Under the pieces are notes generated by a model. It did no database searches, was not told where the DNA came from, and saw only the letters and a program-made list of their open reading frames with translations. This document shows positions 19,424 through 29,438 of a stretch of DNA of 64,000 bases, one piece after another. Position 1 is the stretch's first letter. Each line of letters starts with the position of its first letter. The translations under genes and the position numbers were made by a program. Source of the DNA: an uncultured Paracoccaceae bacterium (lineage in GTDB: Bacteria > Pseudomonadota > Alphaproteobacteria > Rhodobacterales > Rhodobacteraceae); NCBI GenBank assembly GCA_947501355.1, contig CANMVA010000001.1, forward strand, positions 124,001-188,000, in the 5' to 3' direction.

Positions 19424-20425
19424 ATGACGATCCAATTCACCAAGGCTTTTGTGGCCGGCGCCGCAATCACGCTGTCCGCCGCCGCCGCTCAGGCGCAAGA
19501 GGTTACCTGGGATCTGGCCCTGCTGGGCAGCCCCGCATTCCGCGTCGCAGGGGAGAGCTTCGCGGACTACATCAACGAAAACAGCGACGGCAAAATGGAG
19601 ATCACCGTGCACAACGGCACGCTGTCCCCCTCGCGCGAAATCCTCGACAACCTGTCGATTGGCGCGTTCGAACTGGGCTATGTGATTTCCAGCTATCATC
19701 CGGGCAAGAACCCGTTGATGTCAGTGCTTGATCTGCCGTTCCTGCCGCTGCCCACGATGGAAAAGCGCGCCGAAGTGGCCGAGATGCTATTTGAGAACGA
19801 AGACATCAAGGCCGAGTTCGCGCGCTGGAACACGGTGCCTGTGATGGCGGTCGTCCAACCCAATTACGAAGTGATGGGCAAAGGCAACGCGCCCGACACC
19901 CTGCAAGCCTTCGACGGTATGCGGATGAAAGCGACCTCCGGCATCGGCAATGCGCTGGCCACATATGGCGCCAGCCTCGTCTCTGTCAGCGGGCCTGAGC
20001 AGTATAACGCGTTGCAAACCGGGGTGATCGACGCCGTTGCCGCCACGCCTTCGGCTCATGGTGGCTGGAAGCTCTATGAGCTGTCCGAATGGTATACCAC
20101 GGGCATGGAGGCAGGCTCTGCCCATGTGACGCTTGTGGCCAATGCCGACGCATGGAGCGCGCTGCCCGATGATCTCAAAGCGTTGGTCGATGAGGCCAAG
20201 GCCCATGCCTATGCCGAAACGATCAAAGCGCAAAGCGCCGCCTCCGCGCGCTATGAGCCTGAACTGGTCAAAGCCGGACTGAAAAAGATCGAGGTGTCGC
20301 CAGACACGATCACGCAGCTGCGCAATGACGCCGCACAACCCGTTTGGGATGCCTTTGTCGAAGACGGCGCTGGCAAGGGCCTGCCCGCGCAGGAAATCCT
20401 CGATATCGTCTTGCAGGCGGAATAA
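19424..20425 (+). CDS. dctP: TRAP transporter substrate-binding protein (DctP)
   Basis: Start MTIQFTKAFVAGAAITLSAAAAQAQEVTWDLA (SD GGGAGGAAAAG); DctP-like; followed by DctQ and DctM. Confidence 0.9.
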   Translation: MTIQFTKAFVAGAAITLSAAAAQAQEVTWDLALLGSPAFRVAGESFADYINENSDGKMEITVHNGTLSPSREILDNLSIGAFELGYVISSYHPGKNPLMSVLDLPFLPLPTMEKRAEVAEMLFENEDIKAEFARWNTVPVMAVVQPNYEVMGKGNAPDTLQAFDGMRMKATSGIGNALATYGASLVSVSGPEQYNALQTGVIDAVAATPSAHGGWKLYELSEWYTTGMEAGSAHVTLVANADAWSALPDDLKALVDEAKAHAYAETIKAQSAASARYEPELVKAGLKKIEVSPDTITQLRNDAAQPVWDAFVEDGAGKGLPAQEILDIVLQAE

Positions 20426-20438
20426 TCAGGACCCCATC

Positions 20439-20460
20439 GGGCGCGGCTGAGGTCGCGCCC
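20439..20460 (+). promoter_or_regulatory. Intercistronic hairpin between dctP and dctQ
   Basis: GGGCGCG-gctgaggt-CGCGCCC, perfect 7-bp stem, followed by gcctttcctt. Confidence 0.55.
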
Positions 20461-20513
20461 GCCTTTCCTTGCCCCTCTGACCTGACGGTCCCGCAGCCCA
20501 CCGCTGCGAAAGG

Positions 20514-21068
20514 ATGCTCATGCTCAAAACACTCGATAACGGGTTGATGCGGATTGAACTCGCGACCGCTGTGCTGGCGGGGGTCACGATCTTCGTCATC
20601 ATGCTGCTGGTCACCTCCGAGGTCCTGATGCGTCGCCTCTTCAACAGCCCCATTCCGGGGCAGGTTGATTTCACGTCCCTTTCGATGGTCGCCTTCAGCC
20701 TGCTGTGCATCTCTTATTGCTACCGGCAGGCAGGTCATATCCGCATGGATATGCTGCAGAAATTCACGTCCGGACGCCTGTCCTGGATCACGCATCTGAT
20801 GGCGACGGTGATTGGGCTCTTTCTGATCACAGCGATCCTGCCCGGCACCTGGACCCATTTCATGCGCGCCTGGACGTTGGGGGACACGACCCTCGGCGTC
20901 GGTTTTCCCACATGGCCCTCGAAACTGGCGGCACCTGTCGGGCTGGGGATCCTGTGGCTCAGACTGGTGCTGGAGCTTTGGGTGTTCGGACGCCTCGTTC
21001 TGAACCCCGATCTGGAGCCTGTGGGCGTTCCGCGCCCGCCGGACCCTCTCGAAGATATGGACGCGTAA
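20514..21068 (+). CDS. dctQ: TRAP transporter small permease (DctQ)
   Basis: 184 aa, four TM; DctQ-like; between DctP and DctM. Confidence 0.88.
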   Translation: MLMLKTLDNGLMRIELATAVLAGVTIFVIMLLVTSEVLMRRLFNSPIPGQVDFTSLSMVAFSLLCISYCYRQAGHIRMDMLQKFTSGRLSWITHLMATVIGLFLITAILPGTWTHFMRAWTLGDTTLGVGFPTWPSKLAAPVGLGILWLRLVLELWVFGRLVLNPDLEPVGVPRPPDPLEDMDA

Positions 21069-21078
21069 GGGTAAGCTC

Positions 21079-22389
21079 ATGGATCCCACAACAATCGGCG
21101 CACTCGGCTTTCTGGGCCTCATCATCATGGTCTTTTCCGGCGTGCATATCATGTTCGCCACCGCCATTACCGGCTTTCTGGGCATCGTCGCCCTCAAAGG
21201 CTGGGACGTGGCGGTGAATGTCGCGGGCATCATCCCGCACAGCACCGGCTCGAACTACCTCTTCAGCGTCCTGCCGATGTTCATCCTGATCGGCTTTTTC
21301 GCCCATTCCTCCGGGATGGTGCAGGGAGCCTACCGCGCCGCCCGCGCCTGGATGGGCTGGCTGCCCGGCGGGCTTGCGGTCTCGACCGTGCTGGCCGCGG
21401 GCGCTTTCGGGGCCGTGTCTGGCGCAAGTCAGGCGACCGCTGCGGTCTTCGCCCGCGTCGCGATCCCCGAATTGCTGAAGCTGAAATATAACCCGACCGT
21501 GTCCGCAGCTGCTGTTGCCGCGTCCGGCACGTTGGCCTCGCTGATCCCGCCATCGGCGGCACTGGTCGTCTACGGCGCCATCGTCGATGAAAGCATCGGG
21601 CGTCTGCTGCTGGCGGGCTTTATTCCCGGTATCTTCTCGGCACTGCTTTACGCAGGCTTCATCCTGTTGCGCTTCTCGGTCACCCCCGAGCTTGGCCAGC
21701 CCATCAAGGGCATCAGCTGGGGCGAGCGCGGAGCCTCCATCGGAGGGATCCTTCCGATCTTCCTTGTGATGCTGATGATCCTTGGCGGCATGTCGACCGG
21801 GTGGACAACCCCGACCGAGGCGGGCGCAACGGGTGCCGCCATCGTCTTCACCTACGCGCTTCTACGCCGCAAGATCACCCTGTCGGGCCTGAATACATCC
21901 CTGATCGAGACAGCCAAACTGACCGTCATGATCTTCTCGACCTTCTGGGGGGTCTTCATCTTCGCCCGATTTCTGGCCTTCACGCGCCTGCCGACCGAGA
22001 TCGCGGAATGGCTGGTGGCGCTGCCGTTTTCCTCCACCTCGATCCTTGTCGCCATTCTGCTGGGCTATGCCTTCCTCGGAATGTTTCTCAGCGCATCGGG
22101 CATGATGCTTTTGACATTGCCGGTGATTTTTCCCGCCATTGTCGAGCTTGGCATTGACCCGATCCTGTTCGGCATCCTCGTCATCAAGATGGTCGAGATT
22201 GGGCTGATCACGCCGCCTGTCGGCCTGAACGTCTATGTTGTCTCAGGCATCCGCCCCGACATCCCGATCAATGGCATCTTCCGGGCGATCTGGCCGTTCG
22301 TACTGATCGACGTGCTGACCGTCGCCCTGCTCATCATGTTCCCCGCCATCACGCTTTTCCTGCCGACGCTCGTTCTGGGCGCAGGCTAG
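21079..22389 (+). CDS. dctM: TRAP transporter large permease (DctM)
   Basis: 436 aa; GAFGAVSGASQATAAVFARVAIPELLK... LITPPVGLNVYVVSGI DctM motifs. Confidence 0.93.
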   Translation: MDPTTIGALGFLGLIIMVFSGVHIMFATAITGFLGIVALKGWDVAVNVAGIIPHSTGSNYLFSVLPMFILIGFFAHSSGMVQGAYRAARAWMGWLPGGLAVSTVLAAGAFGAVSGASQATAAVFARVAIPELLKLKYNPTVSAAAVAASGTLASLIPPSAALVVYGAIVDESIGRLLLAGFIPGIFSALLYAGFILLRFSVTPELGQPIKGISWGERGASIGGILPIFLVMLMILGGMSTGWTTPTEAGATGAAIVFTYALLRRKITLSGLNTSLIETAKLTVMIFSTFWGVFIFARFLAFTRLPTEIAEWLVALPFSSTSILVAILLGYAFLGMFLSASGMMLLTLPVIFPAIVELGIDPILFGILVIKMVEIGLITPPVGLNVYVVSGIRPDIPINGIFRAIWPFVLIDVLTVALLIMFPAITLFLPTLVLGAG

Positions 22390-22413
22390 GCCTTCCAGAA
22401 AAGGACATCTGCC

Positions 22414-23325
22414 ATGCCGTTCGATATCCGCTCCGAAACCTTCAAAGATGCGGTGCCCGACACCGCGACGCTGGATCAGATCGCGGGCAATCTGGGCTTT
22501 ACCGAAGGTCCGATCTGGCATCCCGACGAGGGCTATCTGATCTTCTCGGACATTCAGGAAAGCCATCAATATAAATGGCACCCCGAGGACGGCTTGCAGG
22601 TCTTCCGCACGCCCTCCAACCAGTCCAACGGCAATTGCTTTGACACCGAAGGCCACGTCATCACCTGCGAACATGCCAGTTCCCATCTTGTGCGGCATGA
22701 CCACGGCGGCAAGCGCGTCACAGCCATCGCCACGCAGTATGACGGCAAAGAGCTCAACAGCCCCAATGACGTGATCTGTGACAGCAAAGGCCGCATCTGG
22801 TTCACCGACCCCAGCTTTGGCCGCATCCGCGAGGATCTGGGCATCCTGCGCGCACAGGAGCTGCCCTATCAGGGGGTCTTCCGGCTTGATCCCGATGGCA
22901 CGCTGACCCTCGTTTGCGACGACTTTCAGCAGCCCAACGGCCTTTGCCTGTCCGCCGACGAGAGGCTGCTTTTCGTCAATGACAGCTGGGGCGGACATAT
23001 CCGCGTGTTTGATGTGGCCGAGAATGGCGCGCTGTCCCGCGGGCGGGTCTGGGCCGATGTCACCGGCGAGGGGGACGGCGTCCCGGACGGCATGAAATGC
23101 ACGGCGCAGGGACATATCCTGTGCAATGGCCCAGGCGGCGTGCATCTTTTTAACCCCTCCGGCAATTGCCTCGGCGTGATCCTGATGCCTGAGAAATCCA
23201 CCAATTTCTGCTTTGGCGGGCCGGACCTGCGCACGCTTTTTATCACCGCGTCCACCTCCGTCTACCGGATTGAGACCCATATGACCGGCCTGCCCATGAT
23301 CCCGAAGGACACAGCTTCCCAATGA
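22414..23325 (+). CDS. SMP-30/gluconolactonase/LRE family protein
   Basis: 303 aa; LGFTEGPIWHPDEGYLIFSDIQ..., NSPNDVICDSKGRIWFTDPSFG. Confidence 0.92.
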   Translation: MPFDIRSETFKDAVPDTATLDQIAGNLGFTEGPIWHPDEGYLIFSDIQESHQYKWHPEDGLQVFRTPSNQSNGNCFDTEGHVITCEHASSHLVRHDHGGKRVTAIATQYDGKELNSPNDVICDSKGRIWFTDPSFGRIREDLGILRAQELPYQGVFRLDPDGTLTLVCDDFQQPNGLCLSADERLLFVNDSWGGHIRVFDVAENGALSRGRVWADVTGEGDGVPDGMKCTAQGHILCNGPGGVHLFNPSGNCLGVILMPEKSTNFCFGGPDLRTLFITASTSVYRIETHMTGLPMIPKDTASQ

Positions 23326-23831
23326 CCGATTACGACATCCCTCCCAGTATCGAAAACACCAAGACCGCGACGCTGATCCACCCGTCCGTGCAGACCCGGC
23401 AACGGGATGGCACGCTGGTTTCGGTTGCAACGCGCAGCCACCGCTGGATCATCGACGAGCCGGAAAAGAAGGGCGGCACCGATCTGGGTCCGACGCCGCT
23501 GGAATCGCTTCTGGGGTCGCTGGCCGGCTGCGAAAGCGTCGTGCTGCGCCTTGTGGCCGAGGCGATCGGCTTTGCCTATTCCGATCTGAACATCTCCTGC
23601 GAAGGCACCGCCGACATGCGTGGTGCGCGCGGGGTCAAAGGGGTGCGCCCCTACTTCACAGCCGTCAAAATGGTGATCGAGATTACAACCGACGAGCCAC
23701 CAAACCGTCTTGAGCTTCTGCGCCGAAATGTCGAACAGCGCTGTCCGGTGATGAACCTCTTTGAAAGCGCCGATGTCGAGATGGACGTGACATGGCGCGC
23801 GCGCCCCGCCGCGCAGGAGCGCTCCGCATGA
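23322..23831 (+). CDS. OsmC family protein
   Basis: 169 aa; GGTDLGPTPLESLLGSLAGCESVVLRLVAEA...NVEQRCPVMNLF with two conserved Cys. Confidence 0.85.
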   Translation: MTDYDIPPSIENTKTATLIHPSVQTRQRDGTLVSVATRSHRWIIDEPEKKGGTDLGPTPLESLLGSLAGCESVVLRLVAEAIGFAYSDLNISCEGTADMRGARGVKGVRPYFTAVKMVIEITTDEPPNRLELLRRNVEQRCPVMNLFESADVEMDVTWRARPAAQERSA

Positions 23832-24424
23832 CTCGCATTCCTCCCGCCGATCCGGCCAGCTACACCGACGAGACCCGCGCCTTCCTGCGCGCCCGCGAAG
23901 AGGTTCTGGGCTTCGTGCCGAACTCGATGAAAGTGATGGCCCGCCGCCCCAGTGTCGGTGCCGCCTTCGTCGCCCTGTCAGACGCCGTGATCTATGGCCC
24001 TGAGATGACCACGCCGGTCATCCTCCGCCGCATAGTGCAGCATATCGCAAGCTACGCGGCGGGGTGCCTTTATTGTCAGGCCCACACCGCCAAGATCGTC
24101 GCAAATCTCAGCGAAGACGACCAGAAGATGGAAAACATCTGGGAGTTTGAGACCCATGCGCTCTTTTCCGAACCCGAACGCGCAGCCTTGCGCTTTGCGA
24201 TGGCCGCAGCCTCTGTTCCTAATGCCGTCACTGACGAGATGATGGACGAGCTGCGTACCCATTTCAGCGAGGACGAGATTGTCGAGCTTCTCGCCTGCGT
24301 GTCGGTCATGGGCTTCATGAACCGTTGGAATGACAGCCTTGCCACAACGCTTGAGGAGGGCCCCCGCGATGCCGCAGAGCGAACACTGGGCAAGAAGGGC
24401 TGGCAGGTCGGCCAGCACGGGTGA
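23828..24424 (+). CDS. Carboxymuconolactone decarboxylase/AhpD-like protein
   Basis: Start [15 protein letters not shown] overlapping the OsmC stop; [14 protein letters not shown] (CxxC..H) AhpD-like motif. Confidence 0.82.
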   Translation: MTRIPPADPASYTDETRAFLRAREEVLGFVPNSMKVMARRPSVGAAFVALSDAVIYGPEMTTPVILRRIVQHIASYAAGCLYCQAHTAKIVANLSEDDQKMENIWEFETHALFSEPERAALRFAMAAASVPNAVTDEMMDELRTHFSEDEIVELLACVSVMGFMNRWNDSLATTLEEGPRDAAERTLGKKGWQVGQHG

Positions 24425-24466
24425 CCGCGTGCCGAGAGGCGCGTAACATCTCGATGTTTTGAAAAT

Positions 24467-24543
24467 TGGTCGGGCTGAGAGGATTCGAACCTCCGACCCC
24501 CTGCTCCCGAAGCAGGTGCGCTACCAGGCTGCGCTACAGCCCG
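24467..24543 (-). tRNA. tRNA-Pro (anticodon CGG)
   Basis: Reverse complement CGGGCTGTAGCGCAGCCTGGTAGCGCACCTGCTTCGGGAGCAGGGGGTCGGAGGTTCGAATCCTCTCAGCCCGACCA; full cloverleaf, anticodon loop TTCGGGA, encoded CCA. Confidence 0.96.
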
Positions 24544-24598
24544 ACCGTGCGGGCGGCATAAGACAGCCCCGCGCGCTTGGCAAGACCTGACGCGCGCG

Positions 24599-25552
24599 TC
24601 ACGGGCCCCTGTCTTCGGTCGGAAGCGATTGGCTGACGCGCGGCGCGGTCCCGGTCTCCACCCGGCTGCGGGTGCGCAGGACGGGCCGGTTCTCGGACCC
24701 GCCACCGCGGCTTTCGCGCAGCACGATGTAAAGCCCCGACGCGATAATGACGCCCGCGCCAATCGCCGTCATCTGATCAATCTGCTCATCAAAAAAGAGC
24801 GTGCCGAACAGCGATGCCCACAGGATCTGGCTATACTGCATCGGGGCGACGATCACCGCCTCACCAGCCTTATAGGCCCCGATCAGACACAATGCGCCGA
24901 TGAACCCCAGCAGGGCGATGGAGGCCATCATGCCAAATTCATCAATCGGAACAGGCTTGTAGACAAAGGGCAGCAACGCCCCCATCAGCAGAAAATTCGC
25001 GATCATCGGGTAAAGCATCATGACCGCCGTGCGCTCGTCCCGCCCGATCTTGCGCACGATGATTGACGCGAAAGACCCGCAAACGGCAGCGGTCAGCGCC
25101 GCCAGATGCCCCAGCTCCAACTCGGTCGAGCCGGGTTGCAGCACGATGATCACCCCCGTCAAACCCACAATCACAGCGATCCAGCGCCGGATGCGCACGG
25201 TCTCGCCCAAGATCGGGATGGCCAGAACAGTGATCAGCAACGGGGCCGCGAAAAGGATCGCATAGACCTGCGCCAGCGGCAGGGTCGAGAACGCATAGAA
25301 CGCCGAAAACCCGGTGATGACCGCCGCCGTCGTGCGGGTCAGCGTCCACCACGGATGCACCGGGCGCAAATGCCCCTTGGTCGCATCGCGGATCAGCATG
25401 AACATGACCATCGGGATGCCGAACAGCACGCTGAAAAAGACGATCTGCACAGGCGAATAGGTGCCGCCCAGCAGTTTCACGATCACATCATGGGTCGCAA
25501 AAACAGCAAAGGCCGCAAGGGCAAGAAGGGCACCTTTCAGGTTCGGACTCAT
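24599..25552 (-). CDS. DMT superfamily (EamA) transporter
   Basis: 317 aa, ~10 TM; two EamA repeats. Confidence 0.88.
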   Translation of the reverse strand: MSPNLKGALLALAAFAVFATHDVIVKLLGGTYSPVQIVFFSVLFGIPMVMFMLIRDATKGHLRPVHPWWTLTRTTAAVITGFSAFYAFSTLPLAQVYAILFAAPLLITVLAIPILGETVRIRRWIAVIVGLTGVIIVLQPGSTELELGHLAALTAAVCGSFASIIVRKIGRDERTAVMMLYPMIANFLLMGALLPFVYKPVPIDEFGMMASIALLGFIGALCLIGAYKAGEAVIVAPMQYSQILWASLFGTLFFDEQIDQMTAIGAGVIIASGLYIVLRESRGGGSENRPVLRTRSRVETGTAPRVSQSLPTEDRGP

Positions 25553-25584
25553 CGAAGGTCTCGCGTATAGAGCGTGCGGTCAGC

Positions 25585-26691
25585 CTAGAGGCTTGCCTCC
25601 AACGCCGCAATCACCGCGTCGCCCATTTCAGAGGTCGTCGCAGGCGTGCCGTCGCCGCTTTGCATGAGATCCGCCGTGCGCACGCCATCAGCCAGCACCT
25701 TCTCGACCGCTGTTTCGATCCGCGTCGCCTCATCCCCCTCGTCAAAGCTATAGCGCAGGGCCATCGCAAGGCTCAGGATACAGGCACAGGGGTTCGCCTT
25801 ACCCTCACCGGCAATGTCCGGGGCGGAGCCATGCACGGGTTCGTAAAGCGCCTTCGGGCGTCCGTTCTCCATCGGGGCGCCAAGGCTAGCGGACGGCAGC
25901 ATGCCCAGCGATCCGGTCAGCATCGCAGCCGCATCCGACAGCAAATCTCCGAACAGATTATCAGTGACGATCACGTCAAACTGCTTGGGCGCACGCACCA
26001 GCTGCATTGCACCCGCATCGGCATACATGTGGCTCAGCTCGACATCCGGATAATCCTTGTCATGCACTTCCTGGACGACCTCGCGCCAGAGGATGCCGCT
26101 CTCCATGACATTGGCCTTCTCCATGGAGCAGACCTTGTTGTCCCTACGCCGAGCCAGCTCAAAGGCCGAACGCGCGACGCGGTCAATTTCGCTTTCCGTG
26201 TAGCGCTGGGTGTTGATGCCCACGCGCTCATTGCCTTCGGTGGTGATGCCACGCGGCTCGCCAAAATAGATGCCGGAGGTCAGCTCCCGCACGATCATCA
26301 CATCAAGCCCGGCCACCACATCGCGCTTGAGCGACGAGAAATCCGCCAAAGCGTCAAAGCACTGCGCCGGGCGCAGGTTGGCAAAGAGGTCCATCTCCTT
26401 GCGCAGCTTCAGCAAGCCACGCTCGGGCTTCACGCTGAAATCCAGCGTGTCGTATTTCGGCCCGCCCACAGCGCCCAACAGCACTGCATCAGCGGCTTGT
26501 GCTTTCTCCAGCGTCTCATCCGCCAGCGGGGTGCCATGCACGTCATAGGCCGCGCCGCCCACCAGATCCTCGGTCACGTCAAAGGTCAGATCGCGCTTGT
26601 CGCCGAGCCACGCGATCACCTTGCGGACCTCCGTCATCACTTCGGGGCCGATGCCGTCTCCGGCGAGGATCAAAAGCGAGGGGTTGGTCAT
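25585..26691 (-). CDS. leuB: 3-isopropylmalate dehydrogenase
   Basis: [25 protein letters not shown]...; [33 protein letters not shown] track start 26715; preferred Met at 26691. Confidence 0.95.
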   Translation of the reverse strand: MTNPSLLILAGDGIGPEVMTEVRKVIAWLGDKRDLTFDVTEDLVGGAAYDVHGTPLADETLEKAQAADAVLLGAVGGPKYDTLDFSVKPERGLLKLRKEMDLFANLRPAQCFDALADFSSLKRDVVAGLDVMIVRELTSGIYFGEPRGITTEGNERVGINTQRYTESEIDRVARSAFELARRRDNKVCSMEKANVMESGILWREVVQEVHDKDYPDVELSHMYADAGAMQLVRAPKQFDVIVTDNLFGDLLSDAAAMLTGSLGMLPSASLGAPMENGRPKALYEPVHGSAPDIAGEGKANPCACILSLAMALRYSFDEGDEATRIETAVEKVLADGVRTADLMQSGDGTPATTSEMGDAVIAALEASL

Positions 26692-26749
26692 GGCGCGCGT
26701 CCTTATGGGTGTCATTCGCAGCGTGGGGTATCCACGTTTGCGCGAACGG

Positions 26750-27725
26750 TCAAGGAAACGCGATATCCACCCAGATCAGCGCATGACGGCTGGCGTCCTG
26801 CCCCTCCGGCCAATGAACGCCCGCATCGGTGACGCGCAACCCAGCGGCGGGCAACACATAATCCACCCGCAAAGGCCCGGTTTGCTCGAACACAGCACTG
26901 TCAGTTCCAGCTAGGGGGTCTTGCAGCGCCGGATCCGCCAGAAGCATTTGCATCGCCTCAGACCGCCCATCCCCATGCGCGGGATCAAGGTTCGCGTCCC
27001 CCAGCAGAATAGGCGTTTCCACCGCGCTCAGACGCGGCAGCCAGAACAGCGTTTCATCTGCGTTGCGCCGTCCGTTGCGGTCCTCCGGTCCGTCAAAAAC
27101 AGGGGGTGTCGCGTGGTAGGTCAGCAGGGTCAGGACCGTGCCGCCCACCGTCACCGGCACCTCCCAATGGGCGGTGCTGGACAGGCGCTGCACATCACGC
27201 GCAGCGTCGGTCAGCACGTCCGGGCCGTCCCAAAGCCCGCCGTCCAGACTGCTCCAGAGACCCTCTGAATGATCGAGCACAGCAGCGCTCACAATCGGAT
27301 ACCGCGACAGGATCGCCATACCGCCCTGGCCGTGAAAAGCCCCATAGCCTTGGGCATCCTTCTCCGTCCCCAATCGGCGATCCCCGTTCAGGTCCAACCC
27401 TGTCGGCAACCCGGTATTGGGTGCGCTTGAAAAGCGATAGGAATAGGGCTCGGCAAGCGCGTCCGAGAATGCCTTCAAAGCGGCGCCGGTCAGGTCATAA
27501 TCAAAGCTCTGCACGGCCAGAATGTCAGGGTTCACCGCATTGATCGCCGCCTGAGCGGAGGCAACATCTCCCTCGCCTTTCAGGATATCGCGCAACAACA
27601 GGCCAGGGCCTTTGCGCGCCAATTCCGTGTTGAAGGTGGCAATCCGTACGGTCTCCGCACTGGCAGGCAGCGCCAAGAGACAAAAGATCAGACCGTTTGC
27701 AGCTGTTCTTTTTGCGCCTGCGCAT
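26750..27725 (-). CDS. Endonuclease/exonuclease/phosphatase family secreted protein; start/reading-frame anomaly near the 5' end
   Basis: [19 protein letters not shown]..., [31 protein letters not shown] motifs. The ORF track extends to ATG 27814 overlapping the upstream gene; a better signal peptide needs a 1-nt shift at 27709-27713 (see finding). Confidence 0.75.
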
Positions 27726-28527
27726 AGGTCCGCTTGCGCTTTTCCTCGATCATCGAGGCAACGCGCCCCATCGCGATACCGCGCATGAAAAGGGAAGCGG
27801 GAAGGAAAGCCCATGCTGTCATCGTCCAGATCAAGGTGTGCGGATTGGCCATCGACACCGGGTCAAAGATGTTCGAGGCCAGTTTCACAATTGCCGGGAT
27901 CAGGAATGGCAGCAAAAACCCTAACGCAATGTTAATGCGCGCATCACGATTGAGGCGTTCGACCACGTCTCCGCCCGCTGTGGGGTCAAATGTGGGCAGG
28001 TTCACCCAGACATTGAACGCGCCAGACCGGGTCGGCCAACGGTTCACGCCCAGCGCCAAGACGAAAACCGTCAGCGACAAAAGTGAGATCAGATAGCTCA
28101 GCCCCGCGGCCGTGCGCACATCCGCGACCAACGCGGCATCGGTCTGGTCGGGCATCATCAGCACGACAAGACGCACGGGCGAATAAGGGAAGTCGATCGA
28201 GTGGCCGATGATCGTGCCCACCGCCGTGATAAACTCGGTCATCGTGGTCGGATCTGTGTGGCCACGCATGATGACGGTCAGCAACAGGACCGTCGCAAAA
28301 AGCGAGCCGAACCGCACACGGTTGAATGGCGGTGCGTCGCGAAATTCCACAAGGCCTGGGTAGCTGGAAGCGTATTCCACAAGCGTCAGCACCGCCCCGA
28401 AGATCGCCACCAAAGCAACGACCTGCTGCGCGTCCGAGCTTGCACCCGGCAACAGCATGGACGGCGTTACGATCAGTAACACCACAAGAAGTGCACGCGC
28501 GATTGCGCCTGGAAGTCGTGAAACCAC
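27688..28527 (-). CDS. Conserved multi-TM membrane protein of unknown function
   Basis: VVSRLPGAIARALLVVLLIVTPSMLLPG...; ~6 TM. Start uncertain (GTG 28527 or upstream; track gives 28647). Confidence 0.65.
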   Translation of the reverse strand: MVSRLPGAIARALLVVLLIVTPSMLLPGASSDAQQVVALVAIFGAVLTLVEYASSYPGLVEFRDAPPFNRVRFGSLFATVLLLTVIMRGHTDPTTMTEFITAVGTIIGHSIDFPYSPVRLVVLMMPDQTDAALVADVRTAAGLSYLISLLSLTVFVLALGVNRWPTRSGAFNVWVNLPTFDPTAGGDVVERLNRDARINIALGFLLPFLIPAIVKLASNIFDPVSMANPHTLIWTMTAWAFLPASLFMRGIAMGRVASMIEEKRKRTYAQAQKEQLQTV

Positions 28528-28774
28528 AGCCCTAACCCTCAACTTGGTCTGACACGATGCGATGCCGCGCCTTTGTCCCAACTTGATTGCGTCTGATGAC
28601 GCTACCTCAATTGAAAACAGTGTGGCGACAAACCCCTCGCACCGCAACTTACTGTTTAAACAATGGTAGTTACTGTGGCTTTTTAATGGTGAAACTGGTG
28701 CGGGAATACATCAATTCCGCGCAACTCTTGGGGCAGTCTAGAGGTATGATCAATATGTTGGGGATCGCGTTAGA

Positions 28775-29380
28775 TCAGACCCAAGGGCGGGCCTGGGCAG
28801 CTGTTTCCTCAAACGCATCAATGCTCGCGGCCTTTTCCATCGTCAGACCGATATCATCGAGCCCTTCCAGCAGGCAGCGCCGTTTGAATGCGTCCACTTC
28901 AAACGGATAGGCGGTGCCGTCTGACGCGGTGACCGTCTGCGCCTCTAGATCGACCGTGATCCGCACATTGGCGCCCTTCTCGGCGTCTTCCATCAACGCG
29001 TCCACCTGCTCTTTCGGCAAAACGATCGGCAGGATGCCGTTCTTGAAGCAGTTATTGTAGAAAATATCCGCGAACGAGGTCGAGATCACGCAGCGCACCC
29101 CGAAATCCAGTAAGGCCCAAGGCGCATGCTCGCGCGAGGAACCGCACCCGAAATTATCGCCCGCGACGATGATCTGCGCATCACGATAGGCGGGCTGGTT
29201 GAGCACGAAATCCGGGTTCTCGTTGCCGTCCGCGTCATAGCGCATTTCGTCAAAGAGATTCACTCCAAGACCCGAGCGTTTGATCGTCTTCAGGAACTGT
29301 TTGGGAATGATCATATCGGTGTCGATATTCATCAGCGGCATCGGTGCTGCAATCCCGGTCAGTGTCTCGAACTTGTCCAT
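28775..29380 (-). CDS. leuD: 3-isopropylmalate dehydratase small subunit
   Basis: 201 aa; [51 protein letters not shown]. Confidence 0.95.
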   Translation of the reverse strand: MDKFETLTGIAAPMPLMNIDTDMIIPKQFLKTIKRSGLGVNLFDEMRYDADGNENPDFVLNQPAYRDAQIIVAGDNFGCGSSREHAPWALLDFGVRCVISTSFADIFYNNCFKNGILPIVLPKEQVDALMEDAEKGANVRITVDLEAQTVTASDGTAYPFEVDAFKRRCLLEGLDDIGLTMEKAASIDAFEETAAQARPWV

Positions 29381-29438
29381 AACGCGCCCTCTTTGCGAAT
29401 TGGCACGCTGATACGCGATCCGGTGCAGCGCGGCAAGA

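Noticed and set aside
22243-23430. 395-aa minus-strand ORF across dctM/SMP-30
   Set aside because: Spans parts of two confident plus-strand genes; composition is that of a mirror frame.
24445-24458. AACATC-tc-GATGTT as a terminator downstream of the tRNA
   Set aside because: Six-bp AT-rich stem with a 2-nt gap and no clear U-tract; too weak to call.
24467-24543. tRNA-Pro as a genomic-island attachment site
   Set aside because: No integrase, no direct repeat of the tRNA 3' end seen nearby, and flanking genes look like ordinary core/accessory metabolism.
25660-26832. 390-aa plus-strand ORF opposite leuB
   Set aside because: Antisense to leuB; His/Arg/Gln-rich shadow translation.
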